DNA of 64,000 bases, taken from positions 5,627,001-5,691,000 of the forward strand of contig NZ_CP029617.1 of the NCBI RefSeq assembly GCF_003945545.1. Reading direction: 5' to 3'. The notes below the pieces were generated by a model. The model did no database searches. It was not told the DNA's origin and worked only from the letters and a program-made list of their open reading frames with translations. Position numbers and translations under genes: made by a program. This stretch comes from Streptomyces sp. WAC 01529 (lineage in GTDB: Bacteria > Actinomycetota > Actinomycetes > Streptomycetales > Streptomycetaceae). Shown in pieces: positions 7,513-16,448 of this stretch (the first letter of the stretch is position 1; the number at the start of each line of letters is the position of its first letter).

Positions 7513-10500
7513 CTAGGCCTCGAAGACCTCGCTCAGGAGCTGCTGCTGCTCCTGCTCGTGGCGCTTCTTCGAGCCGACCGCGGGGGACGAGCCGTGCGGG
7601 CGCGAGATGCGCCGCAGCCGCTCGCCGTGCGGGATGTCGGCGCCGACCGCCAGGTCCAGGTGGTCGATGAGGTTGAGGGCGATGAAGGGCCACGCGCCCT
7701 GGTTCGCCGGCTCCTCCTGCGCCCACAGGTACTTCTCGGCGTTCGGGAACTTGGAGATCTCCTCCTGCAGCTCCGCGCCCGGCAGCGGGTACAGACGCTC
7801 GATGCGGATGATCGCCGTGTCCGTGATGCCGCGCTTCTCCCGCTCGGCCTCCAGCTCGTAGTAGAGCTTGCCCGCGCAGAAGACGACCTTGCGGATCGCG
7901 TTCGGGTCACCCTCTCCGGAGGAGATGCGTGTGTCGCCGATGACGGGGCGGAAGCCGCCCGAGGTGAACTCCTCCGTCTTGGACGCGGCGGCCTTCAGGC
8001 GCAGCATCCACTTCGGGGTGAAGACCACCAGCGGCTTGTGGTGCGGGTTGTGCACCTGCCACCGCAGGAGGTGGAAGTAGTTCGACGGGAGGGTCGGCAT
8101 CGCGACCGTCATGTTGTTCTGCGCGCACAGCTGGAGGAAGCGCTCCGGGCGGGCGGACGAGTGGTCCGGGCCCTGGCCCTCGTAGCCGTGCGGCAGGAGC
8201 AGCGTGACGCCGGAGGTCTGGCCCCACTTCTGCTCGGCCGAGGAGATGAACTCGTCGACGACGGTCTGCGCGCCGTTGACGAAGTCACCGAACTGGGCCT
8301 CCCACATCACCAGGGACTCGGGACGCGCCAGGGAGTAGCCGTACTCGAAGCCCATCGCCGCGTACTCGGAGAGCAGCGAGTCGTAGGCGTTGAAGCGGGC
8401 CTGCTCCTCGGAGAGGTAGAGCAGCGGGGTGTAGTCGTCGCCCGTCTCGCGGTCGATGAGGACCGCGTGACGCTGGCCGAACGTGCCGCGGCGCGAGTCC
8501 TGGCCCGCGAGGCGCACCGGGGTGCCCTCCATGAGCAGCGAGCCGATGGCGAGGGTCTCGCCCATGCCCCAGTCGATCGTGCCGTCCTCGACCATGGCCG
8601 CGCGGCGCTGCAGCTGCGGGAGCAGCCGCGGGTGCACGGTGACGCGGTCGGGGATGTTGACCTGGGACTCGGCGATGCGCTTGACGACCTCCTGGGAGAT
8701 CGCGGTGTTCACCGCCACGGGGAACTCGGCCTCGGGGCCGGGGACCTCCACCGGCGCGCCCTGCGAGGTGGCCTCGCGGACCTCGGTGAAGACCTTCTCC
8801 AGCTGGCCCTGGTAGTCCTGGAGCGCCTGCTCGGCCTCTTCCAGGGTGATGTCGCCGCGACCGATGAGGGACTCGGTGTAGAGCTTGCGCACCGAGCGCT
8901 TCTTGTCGATCAGGTCGTACATCAGCGGCTGGGTGAAGGCCGGGTTGTCCGACTCGTTGTGACCGCGGCGGCGGTAGCAGATGAGGTCGATCACGACGTC
9001 CTTGTTGAACGCCTGGCGGAACTCGAAGGCCAGCCGGGCCACGCGGACCACGGCCTCCGGGTCGTCGCCGTTCACGTGGAAGATCGGCGCCTCGATCATG
9101 CGCGCCACGTCCGTCGAGTACATCGACGAGCGGGACGACTCCGGGGCGGCGGTGAAGCCGACCTGGTTGTTGATGACGACGTGGACCGTGCCGCCCGTGC
9201 GGTAGCCGCGCAGCTGCGACATGTTCAGGGTCTCGGCGACCACGCCCTGGCCCGCGAAGGCCGCGTCACCGTGCAGGGCGACGGGCAGGACCGTGAAGTC
9301 CGTGCCGCCCTTGTTGATGATGTCCTGCTTGGCGCGGACGATGCCTTCCAGGACCGGGTCGACCGCCTCCAGGTGGGAGGGGTTGGCGGCCAGGGAGACC
9401 TTGATCTGCTCGCCGTCCAGGCCCGTGAAGGTGCCCTCGGCGCCCAGGTGGTACTTCACGTCGCCGGAGCCGTGCATCGACTTCGGGTCGAGGTTGCCCT
9501 CGAACTCGCGGAAGATCTGGGCGTACGACTTGCCGACGATGTTCGCCAGGACGTTCAGGCGGCCGCGGTGGGCCATGCCGATGACGACCTCGTCCAGGCG
9601 CGACTCGGCGGCGGAGTCGATGACCGCGTCGAGCAGCGGGATGACGGACTCGCCGCCCTCCAGGGAGAAGCGCTTCTGGCCGACGTACTTGGTCTGGAGG
9701 AACGTCTCGAACGCCTCGGCGGCGTTCAGGCGGCGCAGGATGCGCAGCTGCTCCTCGCGCTCCGGCTTCGTGGCGTGCTGGCGCTCGATGCGGTCCTGGA
9801 GCCACTTGCGCTGCTTGGGGTCCTGGATGTGCATGAACTCGACGCCGGTGGTGCGGCAGTACGAGTCGCGCAGCACGCCGAGGACGTCGCGCAGCTTCAT
9901 CATCGACTTGCCGGCGAAGCCGCCGACCGCGAACTCCCGCTCCAGGTCCCACAGGGTGAGGCCGTGCTCGGTGATGTCCAGGTCGGGGTGCTTGCGCTGC
10001 TTGTACTCCAGCGGGTCCGTGTCGGCCATGACGTGGCCGCGGACGCGGTAGGAGTGGATCAGCTCGAAGACGCGGGCGGCCTTGGTGACGTCGTCGTCGT
10101 GCGAGGCGTCGATGTCCTTGAGCCAGCGGACCGGCTCGTAGGGGATCCGCAGCGCCTCGAAGATCTCGTCGTAGAAGTCGTTCTCGCCGAGGAGGAGGTT
10201 GGCGACGATCCGCAGGAACTCGCCGGAGGCGGCGCCCTGGATGACCCGGTGGTCGTAGGTCGACGTGAGCGTCATGACCTTCGAGATGCCGAGCTTGTTC
10301 AGGGTGTCCTGGGAGGTGCCCTGGAACTCCGCGGGGTAGTCCATCGAGCCGACGCCCATGATGACCGACTGACCGGGCATCAGACGCGGGACCGAGTGGA
10401 CGGTGCCGAGGCCGCCGGGGTTGGTCAGGGAGACCGTGACGCCGGTGAAGTCGTCCATGCCGAGCTTGCCGTCGCGGGCGCGGCGGACGATGTCCTCGTA

Positions 10501-11331
10501 GGCCTGCCAGAACTCGAAGAAGTTCATGGTCTCGGCCTTCTTGATGCCCGCGACCACGAGCTGGCGGTCGCCGTTGGGCTTCACCAGGTCGATGGCGAGG
10601 CCGAAGTTGATGTGCTCCGGCTTGACCAGGGTCGGCTTGCCGTCCTTCTCCACGAAGGAGTAGTTCATCGACGGCATGGCCTTGATGGCCTGCACCATCG
10701 CGTACCCGATCAGGTGCGTGAAGGAGATCTTCCCGCCGCGGGCGCGCTTGAGGTGGTTGTTGATGACGATGCGGTTGTCGAAGAGCAGCTTCACCGGGAC
10801 CGCGCGCACCGACGTGGCCGTCGGTACCTCGATCGAGGCGTTCATGTTCTTCGCGACCGCGGCGGCCGGGCCGCGCAGCGTCGTGTACTCGGGGCCGGCC
10901 GGGGCCTCCTTCGCGGGCTCCGCCTTGGGGGCGGGCTTCGCGGCGGCGGGCTTGGCGGCAGGGGCCGGGGCGGCGGCCGCGGGCTTCGCCGCGGGGGCGG
11001 CGGGCTTCTCGGCGGCCGGGGCCGCGGGCTCGGCGGCGGGAGCCGGTGCGGCGGGCGCGGCCGGGGCGGCGGGAGCAGTGGTGGCCGCGGCCCCCGCGGC
11101 CGCGTCACCCGCCGGCTCAGCCGGGGCGGCGGCTACGGAAGCGCCCGCCCCTGGCTTGTAGTCGGCGAAGAAGTCCCACCAGGCTCGGTCGACCGAATTC
11201 GGGTCCTGGAGGTACTGCTGATAGATCTCGTCTACGAGCCACTCATTGGGACCGAAGGCGGCGGCAGGGTCCTTGCCCTGCGCGTCTTGGTCGGTCGAAG
11301 TGCTCGAGCTACTGGGGGACTGTGACGACAC
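7513..11331 (-). CDS. kgd: Multifunctional 2-oxoglutarate dehydrogenase/decarboxylase with fused succinyltransferase domain (Kgd/SucA)
   Basis: A 1272-residue TCA-cycle enzyme of the actinobacterial fused type. The order is an N-terminal E1 segment (NEWLVDEIYQQYLQDPNSVD), an Ala/Pro-rich linker of about 110 residues, an E2-like acyltransferase core (with active-site DHRVIQGA), then a thiamine-pyrophosphate E1 module (IGMAHRGRLNVLAN, VINNQVGFTAAP, CYRRRGHNESD, LLPHGYEGQGPDHSSAR). It oxidatively decarboxylates 2-oxoglutarate and passes succinyl to CoA with lipoamide dehydrogenase. The GTG at 11331 (SSQSPSSSS...) gives the family's length; an ATG nine codons upstream is also in frame. It lacks a lipoyl domain, as is known for this fused family. 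Confidence 0.95.
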   Translation of the reverse strand: MSSQSPSSSSTSTDQDAQGKDPAAAFGPNEWLVDEIYQQYLQDPNSVDRAWWDFFADYKPGAGASVAAAPAEPAGDAAAGAAATTAPAAPAAPAAPAPAAEPAAPAAEKPAAPAAKPAAAAPAPAAKPAAAKPAPKAEPAKEAPAGPEYTTLRGPAAAVAKNMNASIEVPTATSVRAVPVKLLFDNRIVINNHLKRARGGKISFTHLIGYAMVQAIKAMPSMNYSFVEKDGKPTLVKPEHINFGLAIDLVKPNGDRQLVVAGIKKAETMNFFEFWQAYEDIVRRARDGKLGMDDFTGVTVSLTNPGGLGTVHSVPRLMPGQSVIMGVGSMDYPAEFQGTSQDTLNKLGISKVMTLTSTYDHRVIQGAASGEFLRIVANLLLGENDFYDEIFEALRIPYEPVRWLKDIDASHDDDVTKAARVFELIHSYRVRGHVMADTDPLEYKQRKHPDLDITEHGLTLWDLEREFAVGGFAGKSMMKLRDVLGVLRDSYCRTTGVEFMHIQDPKQRKWLQDRIERQHATKPEREEQLRILRRLNAAEAFETFLQTKYVGQKRFSLEGGESVIPLLDAVIDSAAESRLDEVVIGMAHRGRLNVLANIVGKSYAQIFREFEGNLDPKSMHGSGDVKYHLGAEGTFTGLDGEQIKVSLAANPSHLEAVDPVLEGIVRAKQDIINKGGTDFTVLPVALHGDAAFAGQGVVAETLNMSQLRGYRTGGTVHVVINNQVGFTAAPESSRSSMYSTDVARMIEAPIFHVNGDDPEAVVRVARLAFEFRQAFNKDVVIDLICYRRRGHNESDNPAFTQPLMYDLIDKKRSVRKLYTESLIGRGDITLEEAEQALQDYQGQLEKVFTEVREATSQGAPVEVPGPEAEFPVAVNTAISQEVVKRIAESQVNIPDRVTVHPRLLPQLQRRAAMVEDGTIDWGMGETLAIGSLLMEGTPVRLAGQDSRRGTFGQRHAVLIDRETGDDYTPLLYLSEEQARFNAYDSLLSEYAAMGFEYGYSLARPESLVMWEAQFGDFVNGAQTVVDEFISSAEQKWGQTSGVTLLLPHGYEGQGPDHSSARPERFLQLCAQNNMTVAMPTLPSNYFHLLRWQVHNPHHKPLVVFTPKWMLRLKAAASKTEEFTSGGFRPVIGDTRISSGEGDPNAIRKVVFCAGKLYYELEAEREKRGITDTAIIRIERLYPLPGAELQEEISKFPNAEKYLWAQEEPANQGAWPFIALNLIDHLDLAVGADIPHGERLRRISRPHGSSPAVGSKKRHEQEQQQLLSEVFEA

Positions 11332-11607
11332 GGCGGTAACCGCCCTCTTCCGCTTCACAAGGTGATGGACAGCGGAAATAAAGGCTACGCCTCCATCGGC
11401 GTGAGGTGCAGGCCGGGCCCGTCATCCGTCGCGTAAGTCACATCGGAGCGAGGGTTTCGGCGCTGTAAATGGCGGGAAACAAGCGAGGTTCCGCAACGCC
11501 AGATGGCCGCGCGGGTACGTCAGCGGGACGTCTACGCGCGGCGGCGGTCCCCGGGTGCCCACAAGAGCGGTCGGCGAATCGCTTCGGCTTCGAACCCTAC
11601 GTCAACT
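11332..11607. other. Intergenic region upstream of kgd
   Basis: No gene is seen in these 276 bp. On the minus strand a TAGCCT -10-like hexamer lies about 50 bp upstream of the kgd start, without a good -35. Composition is a little richer in A+T than the neighbouring genes. Confidence 0.4.
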
Positions 11608-12705
11608 TCACTCTTCGAGCAGGCCCGGAAGGGTGACCTGGATCCGGCAGCCGCGAGGGGATTCGGCCACTCCGATGTGGCCGCCGTGCAGATCGACCGC
11701 CCAGCGCGCGATGGCGAGGCCGAGGCCGGTGCCGCCGTCGTTGGCCGAGTTCTTGGCGGGGGTGCCCGCGTGGCTGCCGCGGTTGAAGCGCTCGAAGACG
11801 CGGTGCCACTCGGACTCGGGGATGCCGGGGCCCTCGTCGAGCACCTCCAGGTCCAGGGACTCGGGGTAGGGGCCGCGCCTGGCCCGTACCGTCACGCGGC
11901 CGTGCGGCGGGCTGTGCTTGACCGCGTTGTCGATGAGGTTGGCCACGACCTGGTGCAGCCGCTCGGCGTCCGCGTGGGCCGTCAGCTCCGGGGGCGAGAC
12001 GTCCAGGTGCAGATGGACGTCCGTACGCGTGTGGCTGCCGGAGCCGGAGGCGATGCCCGCGCGCGCGGAGGCCACCATGTTGGCCTCCTTCAGTACGCCC
12101 GACAGATACGGCCAGACCTCGAAGCGGCGGGCCTTCAGCGGGACGACGCCGTTGTCGAGGCGGGAGAGGTCGAGCAGGGTCTCCACCAGACGCCCCAGGC
12201 GCTCGGTCTGCTTCAGGGCGGTGCGCATGGTCTCGGGGTCGGCGGCCGAGACGCCGTCGACGACGTTCTCCAGGACCGCGCGCAGGGCGGCGATGGGGGT
12301 GCGCAGCTCGTGGCTGACGTTGGCGACCAGCTCCTTGCGCTGGGTGTCCTGGGCCTCCAGGTCGTCCGCCATCGCGTTGATCGTGGAGGCCACGTCGCCC
12401 AGTTCGTCGCGCCGGTCGGCGCCGCGCACCCGGCGCGTGTAGTCGCCATGGCTGACGGCGCGGGCCACCGCGTTCATCTCGTCCAGCGGGGCGGTGAGGC
12501 TGTGCGCCACGAACTGCGTGATGAGCAGGGTGGCTATCACCGAGAAGACGGTGATGAAGCGCAGCTCGGTCTCGGTCTTCATCGCCACCAGGAGCAGTCC
12601 CGTGGTGATGAACACGGAGACGACCACCAGGGCGCCGAGCTTGGTCTTGATGGAGAAGGGCCGCAAGCCCTGGAAAGGTCCGCGAGGTCCGAAGGGCCCG
12701 CTCAT
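11608..12705 (-). CDS. Two-component sensor histidine kinase
   Basis: A 365-residue membrane kinase. Two transmembrane helices lie at about residues 23-42 and 50-68 with almost no extracellular loop, so it probably senses within the membrane or cytoplasm. A HAMP domain (about 69-121) leads to the HisKA H-box ELVANVSHELRTPIAAL (phospho-acceptor His132), then the ATPase motifs: N-box ANLIDNAVKHSP, G1 LDEGPGIPE and G2 GGTGLGLAIA. It starts 14 bp after the response regulator gene, in one operon. The stimulus is unknown. Confidence 0.92.
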   Translation of the reverse strand: MSGPFGPRGPFQGLRPFSIKTKLGALVVVSVFITTGLLLVAMKTETELRFITVFSVIATLLITQFVAHSLTAPLDEMNAVARAVSHGDYTRRVRGADRRDELGDVASTINAMADDLEAQDTQRKELVANVSHELRTPIAALRAVLENVVDGVSAADPETMRTALKQTERLGRLVETLLDLSRLDNGVVPLKARRFEVWPYLSGVLKEANMVASARAGIASGSGSHTRTDVHLHLDVSPPELTAHADAERLHQVVANLIDNAVKHSPPHGRVTVRARRGPYPESLDLEVLDEGPGIPESEWHRVFERFNRGSHAGTPAKNSANDGGTGLGLAIARWAVDLHGGHIGVAESPRGCRIQVTLPGLLEE

Positions 12706-12718
12706 GGCAGGACCGGCC

Positions 12719-13459
<741 letters not shown>

Positions 13460-13524
13460 CGCCCGCCCCTGACACTGATCGCTTGTGTTCGGTCAGCAGG
13501 GTACGGGGCGCGAAGCCACCTCGG

Positions 13525-14223
13525 CTACGCAGCCCGGACGCCGAGGTGCACCACGTCAGGGACGCCTCGGGCAACGGGGATCTCTTCGGTTCGTACCCTC
13601 TGGAATCCGGCATTCCGTAGAGCGTCGTCGAAAGCGGACGAGGGCTTCGCGGACCACACGGCGAGCACTCCGCCGGGGGTGAGCCGGGCTTTGCAGGCGG
13701 CCAGACCGGCAGGCGAGTAAAGGGAGTTGTTGCCCTCCGTCACCGTCCAGTCGGGGCCGTTGTCGATGTCCAGACAGAGCGCGTCGTACGTTTCCGGGGT
13801 GCCGGGGAGGCCTTCCGCCGCTCCCTTGAGGTACCTGACGAGGTCCGTGTGAAGAATTTGCGTACGTGAGTCCGAGAGCGCCGCCGCGGACAGCTCGGCG
13901 AGCGGTCCCGCGCGGTGCCAGTCGATGATGGCGCCCTCGCGCTCGACCACGGTGATGTGTCCCCAGCGGGGGTCGGCGGCGGCGTGCGCGAGGGAGAACC
14001 CGACGCCGAGGCCGCCGATCAGCACGGCGGGCTCCGGGCGGTCGTCGAGGGCGTCCCGCGCCGCGTCGACGAGCAGCCGCTCGGAGCGGCCGTCGGAGGT
14101 GTCCATCAGGAAACAGCCGTTGGCGATGATCTGCAGCAGCGCACCGTGGCGCCGCAGTACGACCTCGCCGTACGGGCCCTCGCGCCGGTCGAGGACGACG
14201 GGGGCGGTGGTGTGGGTCTGCAT
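13525..14223 (-). CDS. Spermidine-synthase-like / class I SAM-fold protein
   Basis: A 232-residue protein of the spermidine synthase fold: an N-terminal beta segment (GPYGEVVLRRHGALLQII), then the nucleotide-binding strand AVLIGGLGVGFSLAHA, the acidic strand end ITVVEREGAIIDWH, a DALCLDIDNGPDW stretch at the catalytic position, and LTPGGVLAVWS. Streptomycete relatives are usually annotated as spermidine synthases, but polyamine activity is unproven and some members act on other nucleophiles. The ATG at 14223 (MQTHTTAPVV) is favoured over an earlier ATG that reads through the promoter region. Divergent from the rhomboid-like gene. Confidence 0.8.
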   Translation of the reverse strand: MQTHTTAPVVLDRREGPYGEVVLRRHGALLQIIANGCFLMDTSDGRSERLLVDAARDALDDRPEPAVLIGGLGVGFSLAHAAADPRWGHITVVEREGAIIDWHRAGPLAELSAAALSDSRTQILHTDLVRYLKGAAEGLPGTPETYDALCLDIDNGPDWTVTEGNNSLYSPAGLAACKARLTPGGVLAVWSAKPSSAFDDALRNAGFQRVRTEEIPVARGVPDVVHLGVRAA

Positions 14224-14375
14224 GGGCCCAGCGTATTTGTGGGGGGTGGGGGTATGGGGGCAACGCGGAAACGGCCTCCTGGGTTGCTGTGAATCGCGCC
14301 GCACGTGGCGCGGGTCATAGACAGCGCCGGAAAAGAGGGCAAAGGGTAGGCCGGGACGGAAGGAGCGCCTCACCC

Positions 14376-15362
14376 GTGAACCAGAGCGTCAAGACCCCGG
14401 CCGCCGTGCCGGGGCCTCTCCCCGAGCGGCCGCCCCTGAACGCGCTCCCTCGCCAGCCGGGCCGCCGCGCTCGGGCGGAGGAGCCCGGCGGGCCCGGCGC
14501 GAGCGCGGGCGCGCCCGGCGGACGCGCGGGCGTCGGGGGGCCGGGCGGGCAGGAGGCCGGCGCCGCTTCGGACAGGGGCGAGAGACGCGGCGTCCGCGCC
14601 GTCTCCGGGAGATGGGGCCGGGCGGGCCTGCGGATGCTGCCCGGGCCCACGAGTACGCCCTTCACCTTCGGGTACGCCGTCGTCCTCGTCGCCACCTCGC
14701 TCCTCAGCCAGTACGCCGACCCCGACCTCGTCTCCGCGCTGCTCCGCGGCTCCAGCACCGACGTCGCCCACCTCACCCACAACCCCGTCCTCGTCCTGCT
14801 CGCCAGCGCCCTGTGGATCGCGGGCGGCATCACCTCGCCGTACGCCATCGGGTTCCTGCTGGTCCTCACCGCGCTTGAGCGCCGCATCGGCGGGCTGCGC
14901 ACGGCCGGGGTCTTCCTGCTCGGGCACGTCGTCGCCACCCTCGCCACCGAGGTCCCGGTCGGCCTCTCCGTCCTCGCGGGCCATCTGCCCGGCAGCTCGC
15001 TGCACCGCCTCGACTACGGCATCAGCTTCGGCGTCGCCGCCAGCGTCGGCGCGCTCGCGGGGCTGCTCTCGCCGTGGCCGCGGTGGGCCGTGCTCGCGGG
15101 GTTCGGCTGGATGCTGATCGACGACCTGATCGCGTTCACCGACCCGATGACGAACTGGGGCCACCTGCTGGCGCTCGTCATCGGCGTCTCCACCTGGCCC
15201 CTGCTGCGCCGCGGCCGCCGGTCCCTGGGCGGCCGCCCGGGCAGGCCCTACACCGGCACCGCCTCCACCACCGACGGGAAGGCCGTCGTCGGCAGGATCC
15301 GCGTCAGCTCGAACCCCGCCCGCGAGAGCAGCGCGGCGAACTCCGCCTCCGTACGCTCCTGA
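14376..15362 (+). CDS. Rhomboid-like integral membrane protein
   Basis: A 328-residue protein. The first 85 residues are a Pro/Gly/Arg-rich cytoplasmic leader; then about six transmembrane helices follow, including TFGYAVVLVATSLLSQY, VLVLLASALWIAGGI and WGHLLALVIGVSTWPLL. The pairing of a Ser-containing DYGISFG segment with a His in a late helix (GHLLAL) resembles the rhomboid Ser-His dyad, so it may be an intramembrane protease or an inactive relative. The GTG at 14376 has a GGAAGGAG site upstream. Its last 115 bases overlap the convergent methyltransferase gene. Confidence 0.75.
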   Translation: MNQSVKTPAAVPGPLPERPPLNALPRQPGRRARAEEPGGPGASAGAPGGRAGVGGPGGQEAGAASDRGERRGVRAVSGRWGRAGLRMLPGPTSTPFTFGYAVVLVATSLLSQYADPDLVSALLRGSSTDVAHLTHNPVLVLLASALWIAGGITSPYAIGFLLVLTALERRIGGLRTAGVFLLGHVVATLATEVPVGLSVLAGHLPGSSLHRLDYGISFGVAASVGALAGLLSPWPRWAVLAGFGWMLIDDLIAFTDPMTNWGHLLALVIGVSTWPLLRRGRRSLGGRPGRPYTGTASTTDGKAVVGRIRVSSNPARESSAANSASVRS

Positions 15363-16279
15363 CCGTCCACGATCGCGGCCATCGCCACGTCCATCGTCTT
15401 GCCGGGGTGCGGGTCGTTCCCCGGGGGCAGCACGGATTCGACGATCACGAGGCGGGCGTCCGGCGCCATCGCCGTCCGGCAGTTGCGCAGGATCCGCATG
15501 CAGGCCTCGTCCGGCCAGTCGTGCAGGACGTGCTTGAGGATGTACAGGTCGCCGCCCTTGGGGACCTTGGTGAAGAAGTCCCCCGACTCGGCGCTCCAGC
15601 GGCCCCGTACCGTCTCGTCCCCGCTCAGGACGTGCGTGCTGACCGCCGGGGTCTGGTCTAAGAGGACCCCGCTCAGGCCGGGCCGCCCGCGCAGCACCGC
15701 CCGCAGGAGGCCGCCGCGCCCGCCGCCGACGTCCACCACCGTGCCCCGCTCGGGGAAGGGATAGGTCCCGGCCACCACCGCGTCGACCGGCCCCGAGAGC
15801 GAGGTCATGCCGGCGTCGAACAGTTCCCGGAGCGCCGGGTCCCCGGCCAGATACGCGAAGAACGGCTTCCCGAAGGCCCGTTCGAAGGAGGGTCCCTCCT
15901 CGCGCACCGTCTCCTCCAGGCCCGCTGAGGTCCGCTGGAACACCGGGTCGGTCAGCATCAGCACCGCGGCGTGCTGGGAGTACGGGGCGTCCGTGCGTAG
16001 CGCGTCCCCGGCCGGCGTGAGGTGGAAGGCGCCCGCCTCGTCCTCGCGGAAGACGCCCCGCGTGGCGAGATAGCGCAGGACGCGGCGCAGATGCCGGGCG
16101 TGCGTGCCGGTCAGCTCCGCCAGCTCCTCGGCGGTGCGCGGGCCCGCCGCCAGGTGGTCGGCGACGCGGCAGTGGGCCGCGGTGCGCAGCGCCGCCGACA
16201 AGAGGTGCCCGAGGGCCAGCTCCATGAGCCGGCCGGCGACGTCTTCGGCGGGGCCCGCGCCGTTGTCCGGTGTGTCCAC
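15248..16279 (-). CDS. O-methyltransferase, winged-helix dimerisation plus SAM domain
   Basis: A 343-residue methyltransferase of the plant-type/antibiotic O-methyltransferase class. A winged-helix dimerisation domain (residues 15-100; AEELAELTGTHARHLRRVLR) precedes the SAM domain, with motif I VVDVGGGRGGLLRAVL near residue 180 and the catalytic His in LYILKHVLHDWPDE. It would methylate a hydroxyl of a small aromatic or polyketide substrate. The GTG start at 16279 has a GGAGGAG site. It is not next to biosynthetic genes, and its role is not evident. The 3' end overlaps the rhomboid-like gene. Confidence 0.85.
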   Translation of the reverse strand: MDTPDNGAGPAEDVAGRLMELALGHLLSAALRTAAHCRVADHLAAGPRTAEELAELTGTHARHLRRVLRYLATRGVFREDEAGAFHLTPAGDALRTDAPYSQHAAVLMLTDPVFQRTSAGLEETVREEGPSFERAFGKPFFAYLAGDPALRELFDAGMTSLSGPVDAVVAGTYPFPERGTVVDVGGGRGGLLRAVLRGRPGLSGVLLDQTPAVSTHVLSGDETVRGRWSAESGDFFTKVPKGGDLYILKHVLHDWPDEACMRILRNCRTAMAPDARLVIVESVLPPGNDPHPGKTMDVAMAAIVDGQERTEAEFAALLSRAGFELTRILPTTAFPSVVEAVPV

Positions 16280-16357
16280 GGTGGCTCTCTCCTCCGTGTG
16301 CGAGGGGGGACTCCCACGGTCTCCACGGAAGGCCCATCCGTACAGAGGGCGTCCGGT

Positions 16358-16374
16358 GATCGCTCAGAGCGAAC
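16358..16374 (+). promoter_or_regulatory. ClgR box upstream of lon
   Basis: Read on the minus strand this is GTTCGCTCTGAGCGATC, an exact match to the ClgR recognition pattern GTTCGC-N5-GCG. ClgR is known to activate lon and clp genes in streptomycetes. The site ends 74 bp upstream of the lon ATG. Confidence 0.75.
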
Positions 16375-16406
16375 AGGCTTTGGGGAACACTGCGGCGCTC
16401 ATAAGC

Positions 16407-16427
16407 ATTGAGTCGGTACAGCTCAAC
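16407..16427 (+). promoter_or_regulatory. HAIR-like (HspR) inverted repeat upstream of lon
   Basis: TTGAGT-CGGTACA-GCTCAA matches the HAIR consensus CTTGAGT-N7-ACTCAAG in 11 of 14 positions with the correct 7-nt spacer. Streptomyces lon is a known HspR regulon member, which supports the call. The repeat lies 21 bp upstream of the start codon, where bound HspR would block transcription. Confidence 0.65.
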
Positions 16428-16448
16428 TTGAATGCCGAAAGGGAGATC

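Noticed and set aside
7558..11325. A 1255-codon open frame antisense to kgd, and other long antisense frames such as 21739-24684 and 55830-60008
   Set aside because: High G+C content makes stop codons rare in the other frames; the proteins are low-complexity Arg/Gly/Ala/Val strings with no domain, and the sense genes have clear family motifs.
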